Of a stretch of 64,000 nucleotides of DNA, positions 25,208 through 33,477 are shown one piece after another. The DNA comes from Streptomyces tuirus (GTDB lineage: Bacteria; Actinomycetota; Actinomycetes; Streptomycetales; Streptomycetaceae). Under the pieces are notes generated by a model. It was not told the origin of the DNA, ran no database searches, and saw nothing but the letters and a program-made list of their open reading frames with translations. Every line of letters starts with the position of its first letter. Position 1 is the first letter of the stretch. The position numbers and the translations under genes were made by a program. Location: positions 2,530,001 through 2,594,000 of the forward strand of contig NZ_AP023439.1 of NCBI RefSeq assembly GCF_014701095.1, read 5' to 3'.

Positions 25208-25407
25208 CAGGCGCCTTCTAAGCGCTTGGCCGCAGGTTCGAGTCCTGCCGGGGGCGCAAGTCTCCGCCCTCCCATTCGGGAGGGCTTTTTGCTGGTCAGG
25301 GCACATGCCGACCGACGCGACGAAGCCCCGGATGCCCCCTTGATGATCAAGGGCGGGCTCCGGGGCTGTCCGGCTGGTACCGGGTTTTTGCGGGTGGCCG
25401 TGTCGAA
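25208..25407 (+). repeat. Right copy of the island direct repeat (attR side)
   Basis: It contains the 3' half of tRNA-Arg and its terminator (66 bp perfect), then diverged spacer, then a second perfect 64-bp block at 25344-25407. The 25117-25519 gap holds only this. Confidence 0.85.
25267..25290 (+). terminator. Duplicate tRNA terminator in attR
   Basis: CCCTCCC, loop ATTC, GGGAGGG and CTTTTT. The loop differs from the left copy while the stem and U-tract are kept. Confidence 0.7.
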
Positions 25408-25519
25408 GTTCTCGGCCGACGGATCAGCCGGCGCCCGGCACCTCCAGGCCGTCGCTTGCACGGTGAGAGCCCGTCCACCCTCCTGTAAGCGTGCACGGTG
25501 GGCTGGCAGCATCTGCGCC

Positions 25520-25873
25520 ATGGACCAAGCTTTGAAGACCTTGGAGCACGAGTTCCGTTCCGAGCCCGGGAGCTTCCTGCTGGGGCTACGAGGCGATTTG
25601 GTCTGGGATCGAGACGCCTTCTCCCGGCTGGAGAAAGCCATGCGCACTGTCTGTGAACGCTGGCAGGAAGCCGAGGAGCTTCCCCGCTGGCTGGCCGAGG
25701 GCTACTACCACGTGGCCACGGACGTTCCCTCGTGGACGGCGCACCCCAACTTCCCTCGCCCGGAACCGGCGGACTACTACACCGCCTGCATCGAGCGGCT
25801 GACGGATCTGGCGGACTGGTTCTTCCGAGGGTGGCACGCCTATATGGAGCCGCACACCTGGTCGGATCTTTAA
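25520..25873 (+). CDS. 117-aa protein of unknown function
   Basis: A soluble, acidic, Trp-rich protein (MDQALKTLEHEFRSEPGSFL, LPRWLAEGYYHVATDVPSW, LADWFFRGWHAYMEPHTWSD) of a kind often seen in Streptomyces genomes without function. It starts at ATG 25520. It lies just outside the right repeat of the island. Confidence 0.65.
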   Translation: MDQALKTLEHEFRSEPGSFLLGLRGDLVWDRDAFSRLEKAMRTVCERWQEAEELPRWLAEGYYHVATDVPSWTAHPNFPRPEPADYYTACIERLTDLADWFFRGWHAYMEPHTWSDL

Positions 25874-26033
25874 CGGCGGCCCCGCCCGGCGGCGCGCTGC
25901 GTGCGAGCGGGCGAAGGGCGGAGATGTCGTCCGCGGGCACAAGTTGGTGCCTCCGGCGGGTGGATCGGCCGGCACCGGGATGGAGGGGCACCGTCGCCGA
26001 CTGGGGCCCGTGGGGGCGCGCGTGGGGTGCCCG

Positions 26034-26174
26034 CATCCCGTCCACACTCGACCCAGGCAGAGCCGAGCGGACGCGGCCCCTGGCGGCCAGGTCGTTCGTA
26101 CAGTGGCGCGCTCCACCTGGCCGCCAGGAACCACGCCCGCTCCACATGCGTATGGGTCGACGGCGGACGGGATG
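26034..26174. repeat. Nested long inverted repeats in a gene-free stretch
   Basis: The inner arms CCTGGCGGCCAGGT (26079-26092) and ACCTGGCCGCCAGG (26115-26128) are perfect; outer arms CATCCCGTCC plus CGACCC (26034-26054) face GGGTCG plus GGACGGGATG (26154-26174). The 25874-26274 gap otherwise holds no gene. It may be a MITE-like unit or a terminator for the gene at 25520. Confidence 0.55.
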
Positions 26175-26274
26175 GGAGCTGGGAAAGGCGCGGTAAGGGT
26201 GGCGCGGTTAGGCCCCCTTGCTTGATGAGCACGACTCTCTGGATCATGCTTGCGAGCGCGAAGACATAGGGGGC

Positions 26275-26919
26275 ATGGACATGAAGTCACAGCGAGCACA
26301 GTTGTTTCTGTGGTGCGCGGGGGCCATGGTGCTCTTACTGGCGTTGCTGATCACGCCATGGGCTCTTGAGCAGGTAGCGCCGACGCAGCAGGACTGGAAC
26401 CGACTGAGTGACATCAGTCAGACGTACGGAGCCCTGTCGGTTCCCATTTCGGCCATTGCTCTTTCGGGCGTAGCAGCATCGCTCATCTACCAGGTTCGGC
26501 AGACGAACATCGCCAACCAGGAAGCACAGCGTTCGTCACATCGGCAAATGCTCATGTACGCCTTGGAGCACCCGGAGTTCCTCGTGTGCTGGGAGCCTGT
26601 GAGTGGCATGTCAACAGTCGAGATGCGTCGACTGATCTACACCAACATGATCGTCAGTAACTGGCACTCGGATTACCTACTACGCAGGTGGAACGATCGA
26701 GAGGCGCGTGCGCGGTTCAGCGTGCACTTTCAGGGAGCAGTGGCTCGCACGCACTGGGAGAAGACAGCCTCAAACTGGCGGACGGTCGCTGAGGCTTCGG
26801 GTGACACTCGGAGAGTTCGCTTCGTTGACATAGCAGATGAGAGCTACGCGGCAGCCGCAGCAACTGGACCTGGCGTGCCGCCCGAAGCGTACTTCGCTGA
26901 TCCCTCGCGAGGATCATGA
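26275..26919 (+). CDS. DUF6082-type membrane protein
   Basis: The 214-aa protein has two membrane segments (LFLWCAGAMVLLLALLITPW and PISAIALSGVAASLIYQVRQ) and a cytoplasmic helical domain (SHRQMLMYALEHPEFLVCWE, MRRLIYTNMIVSNWHSDYLL). This layout, including the QxxxxA-HRQ...ALEHPE part, is that of the DUF6082 family of Streptomyces, of unknown function. ATG 26281 has a better distance to AGGGGG than ATG 26275, so the protein may be two residues shorter. Confidence 0.7.
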   Translation: MDMKSQRAQLFLWCAGAMVLLLALLITPWALEQVAPTQQDWNRLSDISQTYGALSVPISAIALSGVAASLIYQVRQTNIANQEAQRSSHRQMLMYALEHPEFLVCWEPVSGMSTVEMRRLIYTNMIVSNWHSDYLLRRWNDREARARFSVHFQGAVARTHWEKTASNWRTVAEASGDTRRVRFVDIADESYAAAAATGPGVPPEAYFADPSRGS

Positions 26920-27089
26920 CTGCGGCAATGGCCCAACACCGCAGTCAGCAGCGGTCGCCGCGTTCAGCGGAGACCGGGCAGCCAGACGGGCCCAGCGCCC
27001 GGGTGGGCAGAACGCAGGTGAACGGCACTGCGCACCGTCCTACGAGGCGCCAACAGAGGGCAGCGGTGCCAGGCGTGGGTCTCTCGCTC

Positions 27090-27722
27090 TCATGTGATGC
27101 GGCGGAGCCAGTCCTCCACGCGTTCGCCCACCTCGCCGACCGTGGTGACGTCGCCGTGACCCGGGCACACCACCGTCTCGGGGGGCAGGGTGACGAGGCG
27201 CTCGCGGATCGACTGGATCATCGCCTGGAAGTCGGAATCCTCCGGTCCGATGGTTCCAGGGCCGCGCGAGAACAGCGTGTCCCCGGTGAAGACGCGGTGC
27301 AGCGCCGGATCGTACAGGCTTACGGATCCCGGCGTATGTCCCGGGGTATGACGTACCGTCAGGGCGGTTCCGGCGACGTCGATCACCCGGCCGTCGACGA
27401 GTTCCTCGTCGGGGACACGGCTGGGAAAGCTGCGGCGCCACAGCTCCAGGTCGTCCGGGTGCAGCATGATCGGAGCGCCGGTGCGGTCCGACAGAGCCAC
27501 GGCCGCGTCGACGTGTCCGCTGTGTGCGTGGGTGCACGCGATCGCCACCACGCGGCGGTCGCCGAGCGCCGTGGCGATGACGTCCGGCTCGTGTGCGGCG
27601 TCGACCACCACCGCCTGCTCGTCGTCACCGATGATCCACACGTTGTTCTCCATCGGCGTGGCGTCGGCGTCCGGCTCGGCCACGACACCGGTCGTCACCA
27701 CGCACTCGACCCGCGCGGTCAC
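27090..27722 (-). CDS. Metallo-beta-lactamase-fold hydrolase, glyoxalase II-like
   Basis: The 210-aa protein has the MBL fold: N-terminal strands, THAHSGHVDAA where the family has HxHxDH, HTPGHTPGSVSLYD (third metal His), RVFTGDTLF (bridging Asp) and CPGHGD (last His). In the first motif the Asp that binds the second metal is Gly. Family members hydrolyse glutathione- or mycothiol-like thioesters. With this change the enzyme might bind one metal only. It is not in an obvious operon. Confidence 0.85.
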   Translation of the reverse strand: MTARVECVVTTGVVAEPDADATPMENNVWIIGDDEQAVVVDAAHEPDVIATALGDRRVVAIACTHAHSGHVDAAVALSDRTGAPIMLHPDDLELWRRSFPSRVPDEELVDGRVIDVAGTALTVRHTPGHTPGSVSLYDPALHRVFTGDTLFSRGPGTIGPEDSDFQAMIQSIRERLVTLPPETVVCPGHGDVTTVGEVGERVEDWLRRIT

Positions 27723-27860
27723 GACATCACCGCCGGGAGCGCTCGGCTGCGGGCAGTCACTCGCGCTCTGGGGTCCTTCGCCTGCCGTTCCATGGAACAG
27801 CCCCTTTCCGGATGAGGCCCTCTACTCCAGTGGACCCCGCCGGGCATGCGGCAGCAACCG

Positions 27861-27898
27861 GCAGGTCTTCCCCTACCGGGGTGTATACGCTGACCTGC
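27861..27898. promoter_or_regulatory. Inverted repeat in the gap before the DUF2267 gene
   Basis: GCAGGTC and GACCTGC enclose CCCCTACCGGGG-like sequence and GTGTATACGC. It could be an operator or hairpin. The rest of the 27723-28036 gap shows no gene. Confidence 0.3.
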
Positions 27899-28036
27899 AG
27901 GAACTCATGGCCCGTCCGCGACACGGCGGGATCGATGCCGGCCCTGCCCAGTGGCCGAGGCGACAGGTATGGGTTTGACTGAATCTGTCGGTGATCACGC
28001 TGGCGGACGGCCTGACGACGACTGGGGCAGGGTCGC

Positions 28037-28432
28037 ATGGAGTACGACACATTCCTGGCGAAGACAGCCGAGCGGGCGGGCGTCTCCCCCGACGCTGCGG
28101 AGACCCTCACACGCGCCACCTTTGAGGTTCTCGCCGACCGGATCAGCGGAGGAGAGGCCCAGGACCTCGCGGAGCCGCTGCCGGAGCCGCTGAAGAGCTG
28201 GCTGCGCACGGACGAGGAGATCGCGAAGGGCTACGGGGCCCACTCGTTCGTCCGGCGTGTGGCGGACCGCGCGGAAGTGCCCCGCGAGCTCGCGGAGGCC
28301 GGGATCCGCGCAGTCCTGGCCACCCTGAGGGAAGCGGTCGGCGACCAGGAGTTCCGCGACGCGACCGCCCAACTGCCCGGGGAGTACGACATCCTGCTGT
28401 CCACACCCGCGGGCCCGGCCGGCGCCGGGTAA
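28037..28432 (+). CDS. DUF2267 family protein
   Basis: The 131-aa helical protein has the two DUF2267 repeats: AETLTRATFEVLADRISGGE followed by ALxEPLPEPLKSWL-type sequence, and the second AEAGIRAVLATLREAVGDQE followed by FRDATAQLPGEYDILL. The family is common in actinobacteria and its function is not settled. ATG at 28037; no strong Shine-Dalgarno. Confidence 0.85.
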   Translation: MEYDTFLAKTAERAGVSPDAAETLTRATFEVLADRISGGEAQDLAEPLPEPLKSWLRTDEEIAKGYGAHSFVRRVADRAEVPRELAEAGIRAVLATLREAVGDQEFRDATAQLPGEYDILLSTPAGPAGAG

Positions 28433-28681
28433 CGGCCTTTTCGTCAGCCGCGCCGTTGCCGCGATCGGTTGTCTCAGCGGCTTCCGACGCCGGCTCGCCT
28501 CGGACGGACCGGAGTCGGCCTTGCGGGCCGTGGCCGCCCAGTGAGGCCCGCCGCCGCCAGCAGACCTGACCGGCTGCGTGTCTGATTGATTGGTTCGCGA
28601 CGACGAAGCGGTCGGTGGCGACAGACGCCCCAGATGCCCGCCCAGGGCTGACCAACCCCTAGTGCTGGAACTCGACGACAA

Positions 28682-28701
28682 CCGCATACGCGATCTTCCA
28701 A
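28682..28701 (+). repeat. 20-bp sequence shared with 24112-24131
   Basis: CCGCATACGCGATCTTCCAA occurs at both places, once in the island and once here. The surrounding 28433-28771 gap shows no complete gene. Confidence 0.5.
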
Positions 28702-28771
28702 GCCAGGTGAGTCAGTGGTGCCGCCTAGAGTGCGTGATGTCGGCACAAGATCGAGCACCCGGGGGTGGGGC

Positions 28772-29206
28772 GTGGAGGAGCGCGAGCAGTTCACACTGCT
28801 GCGGATCAGCGGCAAGCACGGCGGCAGTGTCGTGGTCCAGTTGGACGACTCGTACGCCCCGGGCATCCCGGATGTGCGGGGACAGCTTCTGGTCCACAAC
28901 GACTTCGTGTCCGGCGTTCACGACACCTACGTGGAGCCAAGGGACCTGGCCGGCTGGGCGCACGTATTGGACGAGGTTGCCGCGGGGCGCAACGCCGTGT
29001 GGCGCGAGGCTGCGCGAGTCGCCGAAATAGGCATCCGTCTGGACTGGCGAGAGAACGACCACGATCGAATCACGGTCACCATCGCCGACCAGCAAACCAC
29101 CCGGCTGGCCATCTCCCTTGAGATGGATCGCGGCTGGATCGAGGAGCAGCGTGCCTTGCTCGAAAGACTCCGTGCCGTCTGGGCGCACCTGCTCCCGGCA
29201 GACTGA
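28772..29206 (+). CDS. DUF5959-like protein
   Basis: From GTG 28772 the product is 144 aa: VEEREQFTLLRISGKHGGSV, VQLDDSYAPGIPDVRGQLLV, then DLAGWAHVLDEVAAGRNAVW and strands LDWRENDHDRITVTI. This alternation of strand-rich immunity-protein-like halves is that of the DUF5959 family of Streptomyces. The function is unknown. The longer frame from 28715 lacks a ribosome site. Confidence 0.6.
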   Translation: MEEREQFTLLRISGKHGGSVVVQLDDSYAPGIPDVRGQLLVHNDFVSGVHDTYVEPRDLAGWAHVLDEVAAGRNAVWREAARVAEIGIRLDWRENDHDRITVTIADQQTTRLAISLEMDRGWIEEQRALLERLRAVWAHLLPAD

Positions 29207-29340
29207 GAAACTTCAGACAGCGCTACCGTCGTCCGCAGGCGGTCGGTCGCGCCTTTCCGACATCCACGAGTGACGTCAACGGCACCGGACGCCGGCACTC
29301 TCAGGCGGTCTGGCACGCGGTCTGGCATGGCCAGTGTGCC

Positions 29341-30135
29341 CTATTGCCCCGCGAAGAAGCCGGTCTTCAGATCCCCGATGACGGCGTTGAGCGGATGCCC
29401 GCTCACGATGAACGGTCCGCCCCATGGCGCGCTGAGTGCGAAGAGCAGCGCCAGGCTCAGCCCGACCACACTCGCGACGCCGACGATGAGCAGCGACGTT
29501 CGCAGGCTGCTGCGGAAGACCAGGGCGCCGGAGTTCACGATCAGGGCCAGTCCGCTGACCACCAGCGTGACGACGTACAGCGACGGAACGTCACGCGAGG
29601 CGGCGGCGACGCGGGCGCGACGACTGCTGGTGACGCCGTCCAGGGAAGACAGCAGCTCCGTCCCTGCCGCACTGCCCACCTCGGGCCGGGCCGCCTCGGC
29701 GCGCACACTGCGCTCCATCCGTGCGATCGCGCCGGCGGTGGCCGAGTCGTCACCGGACTCCGCCGCTTGGCCCACCCACTCCCTGGCACGCGTGGTCTGC
29801 AGGTAGTCCAGAAGTGCCGCATGGATCGGCTCCGACTGGACGCGCGGACTTGTCGCCGCCCAGGCCAGGCGGGAGGCCGCGGCCGCCTCGTCGCTCACCA
29901 ACCCCTCGGCTGCACGCAGGTAGCCGGCCTCGCTGGCCAGTGAGAGTGCCGCGAAGATCGCGAAGGCAGCACCGAGTGTGGGCATCAGAGGGGTGGCGAT
30001 CTGCGGCACACGATCCCGTTCCCCCAGGGGTACGAGCATCCGGACGCCGATGCGCGCCGCGGCCGCGACCAGCAGGGCAAGGAGAAGCCCGCCCACAACC
30101 AGCACCACCGCCGGCAGCGAGGTCAACCAGTTCAT
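29341..30135 (-). CDS. DUF4239-type membrane protein
   Basis: From ATG 30135 (AGGTGA upstream) the product is 264 aa with four membrane segments: two at the N-terminus (PAVVLVVGGLLLALLVAAAA and IATPLMPTLGAAFAIFAALS) and two at the C-terminus (LYVVTLVVSGLALIVNSGAL, SLLIVGVASVVGLSLALLFA), with a helical, outward or cytoplasmic middle that includes RAAEGLVSDEAAAASRLAW. This is the bestrophin-like DUF4239 layout. The function is not known here. Confidence 0.75.
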   Translation of the reverse strand: MNWLTSLPAVVLVVGGLLLALLVAAAARIGVRMLVPLGERDRVPQIATPLMPTLGAAFAIFAALSLASEAGYLRAAEGLVSDEAAAASRLAWAATSPRVQSEPIHAALLDYLQTTRAREWVGQAAESGDDSATAGAIARMERSVRAEAARPEVGSAAGTELLSSLDGVTSSRRARVAAASRDVPSLYVVTLVVSGLALIVNSGALVFRSSLRTSLLIVGVASVVGLSLALLFALSAPWGGPFIVSGHPLNAVIGDLKTGFFAGQ

Positions 30136-30415
30136 CAGATCACCTACAGCGTGTTTCCACCTGCGCCCCGCGGCGGCGACGCTCGGCACCCGCGACCAGG
30201 AACATTCGTCGATCACTTTCCATGAACGCCCCATGATCACAGGTCGGAGTCCTTTGACGCTCTCGACGCCCGGCACGGCATCTCATTTCGTTGGCCTCGG
30301 TGCCGGAACGCGGCCGTACAGATTGGTCGGGTGCCGGGGAGAGCCTTCCCGCGCCGCCACCGAGGCGCGATCATGGCCCGGGGAACCGGTCCACAGGCCG
30401 TGAAAGGGGCACGAC

Positions 30416-31384
30416 GTGCGGCTGCGATGCGCTGTACTGGACGACTTCCAGCAGGTGGCGACCGAGGCCGCCGACTGGGCGGTGGTCGCGGACGACGTGG
30501 AGGTCGTGTTCTTCGGCCGGCACATCGAGGACGAGGACGACCTGGCCGCGGCCCTGGCCGGTTTCGACGTCGTGGTGACCCTGCGCGAACGCGTGCCGTT
30601 CCCCGGGTCGTTGATCGCCCGGCTGCCCCGGCTGAAACTGATCGTCGCCTCCGGCATGCGCAACTCCGTGATCGACTACGGGGCGGCCGAGGCGCACGGC
30701 GTCACCGTGTGCGGCACGGCCAGTTCCTCCACCCCGCCGGTCGAACTGACCTGGGCCCTGCTGCTCGGCCTCGCGCGCGGCATCGTCGAGGAGAGCGACG
30801 CGATGCGCTCGGGCGGCCCCTGGCAGAGCACCGTCGGCGCCGATCTGCACGGCCGGCGTCTCGGACTGCTCGGCCTGGGGAAGATCGGCAGCCGTGTCGC
30901 GCGGGTCGGGCTCGCCTTCGGCATGCGCGTGAGCGCCTGGAGTCAGAACCTCACCCGGGAGCGCGCCGACGAGGTGGGCGTGGAACTCGCCGGTTCCAAG
31001 GAGGAGCTGCTCGCGGACAGTGATTTCGTGTCCGTGCACCTCGCCCTCGGCGACCGTACCCGCGGCCTGCTCGGCCGGGCCGAACTCGCCCTCCTCAAGC
31101 CCACCGCCTACCTGATCAACACCTCACGGGCGGCGATCGTCGTCCAGGACGCCCTCCTGGACGCCCTGCACGCGGGCCGTATCGCCGGCGCCGGCGTGGA
31201 CGTCTTCGACGTCGAGCCCCTCCCCGCGGACCACCCGATGCGAACGGCACCCCGCCTCCTCGCCACCCCGCACCTCGGGTACGTCTCCCGCGCCAACTAC
31301 GCGACGTACTACGGGCAGGCCGTCGAGGACATCCGCGCGTTCCTCGACGGCACGCCTGTGCGACGGCTCCCTGACGCACCCTGA
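30416..31384 (+). CDS. D-isomer-specific 2-hydroxyacid dehydrogenase family protein
   Basis: The 322-aa protein has the family layout: substrate domain with IVASGMRNSVIDYGAAEAHG, NAD-binding domain with GLLGLGKIGSRVARVGLAFG, catalytic Arg in NTSRAAIV, Glu in DVFDVEPLP and His in LATPHLGY. It reduces a 2-keto acid with NAD(P)H; the true substrate cannot be told from sequence. GTG at 30416 has GAAAGGGG upstream. It stands alone, upstream of chpG. Confidence 0.88.
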   Translation: MRLRCAVLDDFQQVATEAADWAVVADDVEVVFFGRHIEDEDDLAAALAGFDVVVTLRERVPFPGSLIARLPRLKLIVASGMRNSVIDYGAAEAHGVTVCGTASSSTPPVELTWALLLGLARGIVEESDAMRSGGPWQSTVGADLHGRRLGLLGLGKIGSRVARVGLAFGMRVSAWSQNLTRERADEVGVELAGSKEELLADSDFVSVHLALGDRTRGLLGRAELALLKPTAYLINTSRAAIVVQDALLDALHAGRIAGAGVDVFDVEPLPADHPMRTAPRLLATPHLGYVSRANYATYYGQAVEDIRAFLDGTPVRRLPDAP

Positions 31385-31553
31385 CGCACCCTCACGCACC
31401 CGGCCCCCGTCCGGCGGTCCCAATGGCGGGACGCGCCTGTCCAGGACGGGTGATCCGGCCATGATCGCCGTGACCACCCGTGGACGGGCGCGTTGAACGG
31501 GAAGCACGGCGGCGCCACCTGCCGTCGGCTCACCGAGTCAGAAGGAGAACGTG

Positions 31554-31835
31554 ATGTCTCGCATCGCGAAGGCAGCCGGTGTCGCGCTCGGCACGGGTGC
31601 CGTGGTCCTCAGCGGGGCCGGCCTGGCCATGGCCGACGCGGGCGCCCAGGGCAAGGCCGTCGGGTCGCCGGGCGTCCTCTCGGGCAACGTCGTCCAGCTC
31701 CCGGTCCACGTCCCGGTCAACGTGTGCGGCAACACCGTCAACGTCATCGGCCTGCTCAACCCGGCGTTCGGCAACGAATGCGAGAACAAGAGCGAGCCCA
31801 AGGGCCACCCGGGTGGCTACGGGTACGGCTACTGA
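31554..31835 (+). CDS. chpG: Short chaplin (ChpG-like)
   Basis: The 93-aa protein has a signal peptide (MSRIAKAAGVALGTGAVVLS) and one chaplin domain: GSPGVLSGNVVQLPVHVPVN, VCGNTVNVIGLLNPAFGNEC with the two conserved Cys. After it comes an unusual tail EPKGHPGGYGYGY. Chaplins are secreted amyloid surfactants that coat aerial hyphae and spores. The place beside melC2 is that of chpG in S. coelicolor. ATG at 31554 has GAAGGAG six bases before it. Confidence 0.9.
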   Translation: MSRIAKAAGVALGTGAVVLSGAGLAMADAGAQGKAVGSPGVLSGNVVQLPVHVPVNVCGNTVNVIGLLNPAFGNECENKSEPKGHPGGYGYGY

Positions 31836-31862
31836 TCGCACGCACCATCCCGTGCACACACG

Positions 31863-31895
31863 GAGAGCCCCGGCACCTCGAGCGCCGGGGCTCTC
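31863..31895 (+). terminator. chpG terminator hairpin
   Basis: GAGAGCCCCGGC pairs perfectly with GCCGGGGCTCTC, followed by CTCGT. Strong stem; no U-tract, as is common in Streptomyces. Confidence 0.75.
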
Positions 31896-31897
31896 CT

Positions 31898-32026
31898 CGT
31901 GAACCGGGGTCGTGAACCCGGATCGTGAACCCGGATCGTGTACCGGGGCCGTGAACCCCGATCGTGTACCGGGGCCGTGAACCCCGATCGTGTACCGGGG
32001 TAGTGAACCCGGATCGCAACCCGGAT
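31898..32026. repeat. 13-bp tandem repeat array, about ten units
   Basis: Units of the type CGTGAACCCGGAT or CGTGTACCGGGGC follow each other without gaps, in part alternating. It fills the space between the chpG terminator and the 3' end of melC2. Confidence 0.8.
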
Positions 32027-32041
32027 CGTGTCCGTGGAGCT

Positions 32042-32908
32042 TCACGCGTACCGGTAGATCCGTCCGTGGTCCTCCAGCTGATCCGGCGTCACGTCCCACG
32101 GCGGCAGCTTCTCGTGCCGCGCCACGACCCGCCGGTACTGCGCACTGCCCGGAGCGGGCGGCTTCGCCGGCAGATAGCGGTGCTCCCGATGCCGCCTCTG
32201 CCAGCGGGACCACACCAGGTCGACGAAGGCGTGGTGCAGCCAGAACACCGGGTCGTTGACAGAGGCGCCGCCGACCATGGCCCCGCCGACCCAGCGGTGC
32301 ACCCGGTTGTGGTTCTGCCAGGAGGCGCTGCCCCGCCCGCTCCCCCACCCCTCCAGCTTGTTGCGGAAGCCCTTGCCCGCCGTCGAGTCCCAGGGGGAGG
32401 CGTCGTAGAGCGGGTCCTTCAGGGCCCGTTCCAGATCGGCCTTGGTCGGCAGCTGGATCGGGTCGCGGGCGCGGCCCAGGTCCCGGGTGAGGAACTCCTC
32501 GTCGGTCACGCCCTCCTTGATCTTCCAGTTGCCCTCCGCGTAGGCGAACGGCCCGGTCATCACCCGGCGGTCGGAACGCCGCCCCGTGCCGCCGAGGAGG
32601 TCCGCGGTCCAGGGCGTGGACGTGGTCGTGCGGTCGCGCGTCCAGTCCCAGTACGGCACCGACACCGACGCGTCGACCCGGCGCAGCGCCTTCTCCAGGT
32701 CCAGCAGGAACTGCCGGTGCCAGGGCAGGAAGGACGGCGCCATGTGGGCCGTGCGCAGGCCCTGCTCGCCGTCGGAGGTGTAGTACTCGATGTGGGTGCG
32801 GACGAACTCGTCGTACTCGCCGCGCCGTTTCACCTCCAGCATCGCGTTCACGAACCGGCGCTTCTCGGTGCGGGTGAGGGTGCTGACGTCCTTACGCGTG
32901 TACGCCAT
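32042..32908 (-). CDS. melC2: Tyrosinase
   Basis: The 288-aa enzyme has the type-3 copper sites: His in FVRTHIEYY, TAHMAPSFLPWHRQF (CuA), HNRVHRWVGG and PVFWLHHAFVDLVW (CuB). It oxidises tyrosine to DOPA and DOPAquinone for melanin. It has no signal peptide; it is exported with its partner MelC1 by the Tat route. The start overlaps melC1 by 17 bases. Confidence 0.97.
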   Translation of the reverse strand: MAYTRKDVSTLTRTEKRRFVNAMLEVKRRGEYDEFVRTHIEYYTSDGEQGLRTAHMAPSFLPWHRQFLLDLEKALRRVDASVSVPYWDWTRDRTTTSTPWTADLLGGTGRRSDRRVMTGPFAYAEGNWKIKEGVTDEEFLTRDLGRARDPIQLPTKADLERALKDPLYDASPWDSTAGKGFRNKLEGWGSGRGSASWQNHNRVHRWVGGAMVGGASVNDPVFWLHHAFVDLVWSRWQRRHREHRYLPAKPPAPGSAQYRRVVARHEKLPPWDVTPDQLEDHGRIYRYA

Positions 32909-33371
32909 GGGCTCCCCCGTCCAGGTGTCCCGGGGTGTGAGCGGGCAGGTCGCGCAGGCGCTGCCCGGGGCCCAGTTCGTCGACGGCGGCGCGGGTCGCC
33001 GCCAGCGGGGTGGGATAGGAGCGGTAGTGGTCGACCATGCTCAGCCAGCTGCCGTCGGCGCGGCGCATCAGGTGCAGCGGCCGGCCGTCCACGGTGACGT
33101 GCCAGTCGTCGTCACCGCCCTCCTGCTCCGGGGAGGGGATCGGCACGCCGCGGATGAGGCGACCCCGGTAGGTCTCCTCGAACATGCCGTCGCCGGCCCG
33201 CACGTCCGTGTTCTTGCCGTCGGACTCCTCGGGCCAGGCGGCCAGGGCGACGGGGACGAGCGCGGCGCCGGCCGCCGCGGCCATCAGCCCGCGCAGCACA
33301 CCCCGCCGGGTGCCTCTGGCAACCCCGTCTCCCGCCGCTCCCACCGGTACTCCACCGACGCCTACGACCAT
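32892..33371 (-). CDS. melC1: Tyrosinase copper chaperone/export cofactor
   Basis: The 159-aa protein has a Tat signal (RGTRRGVLRGLMAAAAGAAL), then FEETYRGRLIRGVPIPSPEQ, a HVTVDGRPLHLMRRADGSWL core and SMVDHYRSYPTPLAATRAAV, all typical of MelC1. It binds MelC2, gives it copper and carries it out of the cell. It is first in the mel operon. Confidence 0.95.
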   Translation of the reverse strand: MVVGVGGVPVGAAGDGVARGTRRGVLRGLMAAAAGAALVPVALAAWPEESDGKNTDVRAGDGMFEETYRGRLIRGVPIPSPEQEGGDDDWHVTVDGRPLHLMRRADGSWLSMVDHYRSYPTPLAATRAAVDELGPGQRLRDLPAHTPGHLDGGAHGVHA

Positions 33372-33419
33372 GTCCTGCTCCTCGTTCCGCTCGGGCTGTC
33401 ACAGCGGTAACAGCCCGAA

Positions 33420-33447
33420 GGCCCCCGCGGTCACCACCACGGGGGCC
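33420..33447 (-). terminator. Hairpin between a secreted-protein gene and melC1
   Basis: GGCCCCCG and CGGGGGCC form a strong stem 3' of the secreted-protein gene at 33478 and upstream of melC1. It should end the upstream transcript. Confidence 0.7.
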
Positions 33448-33477
33448 ACACGAGAACACCCGGTGCGGTCCGGCGTC

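Larger units (their letters stand above)
21942..25273. mobile_element. Decayed integrative island in tRNA-Arg(UCU)
   Basis: A 66-bp perfect direct repeat (anticodon stem of the tRNA to the terminator stem) brackets 3.3 kb containing an integrase remnant next to the left repeat, an IS110-type pseudogene and small membrane genes. This is the layout of an integrated element that has lost its integrase and most cargo. Confidence 0.75.
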
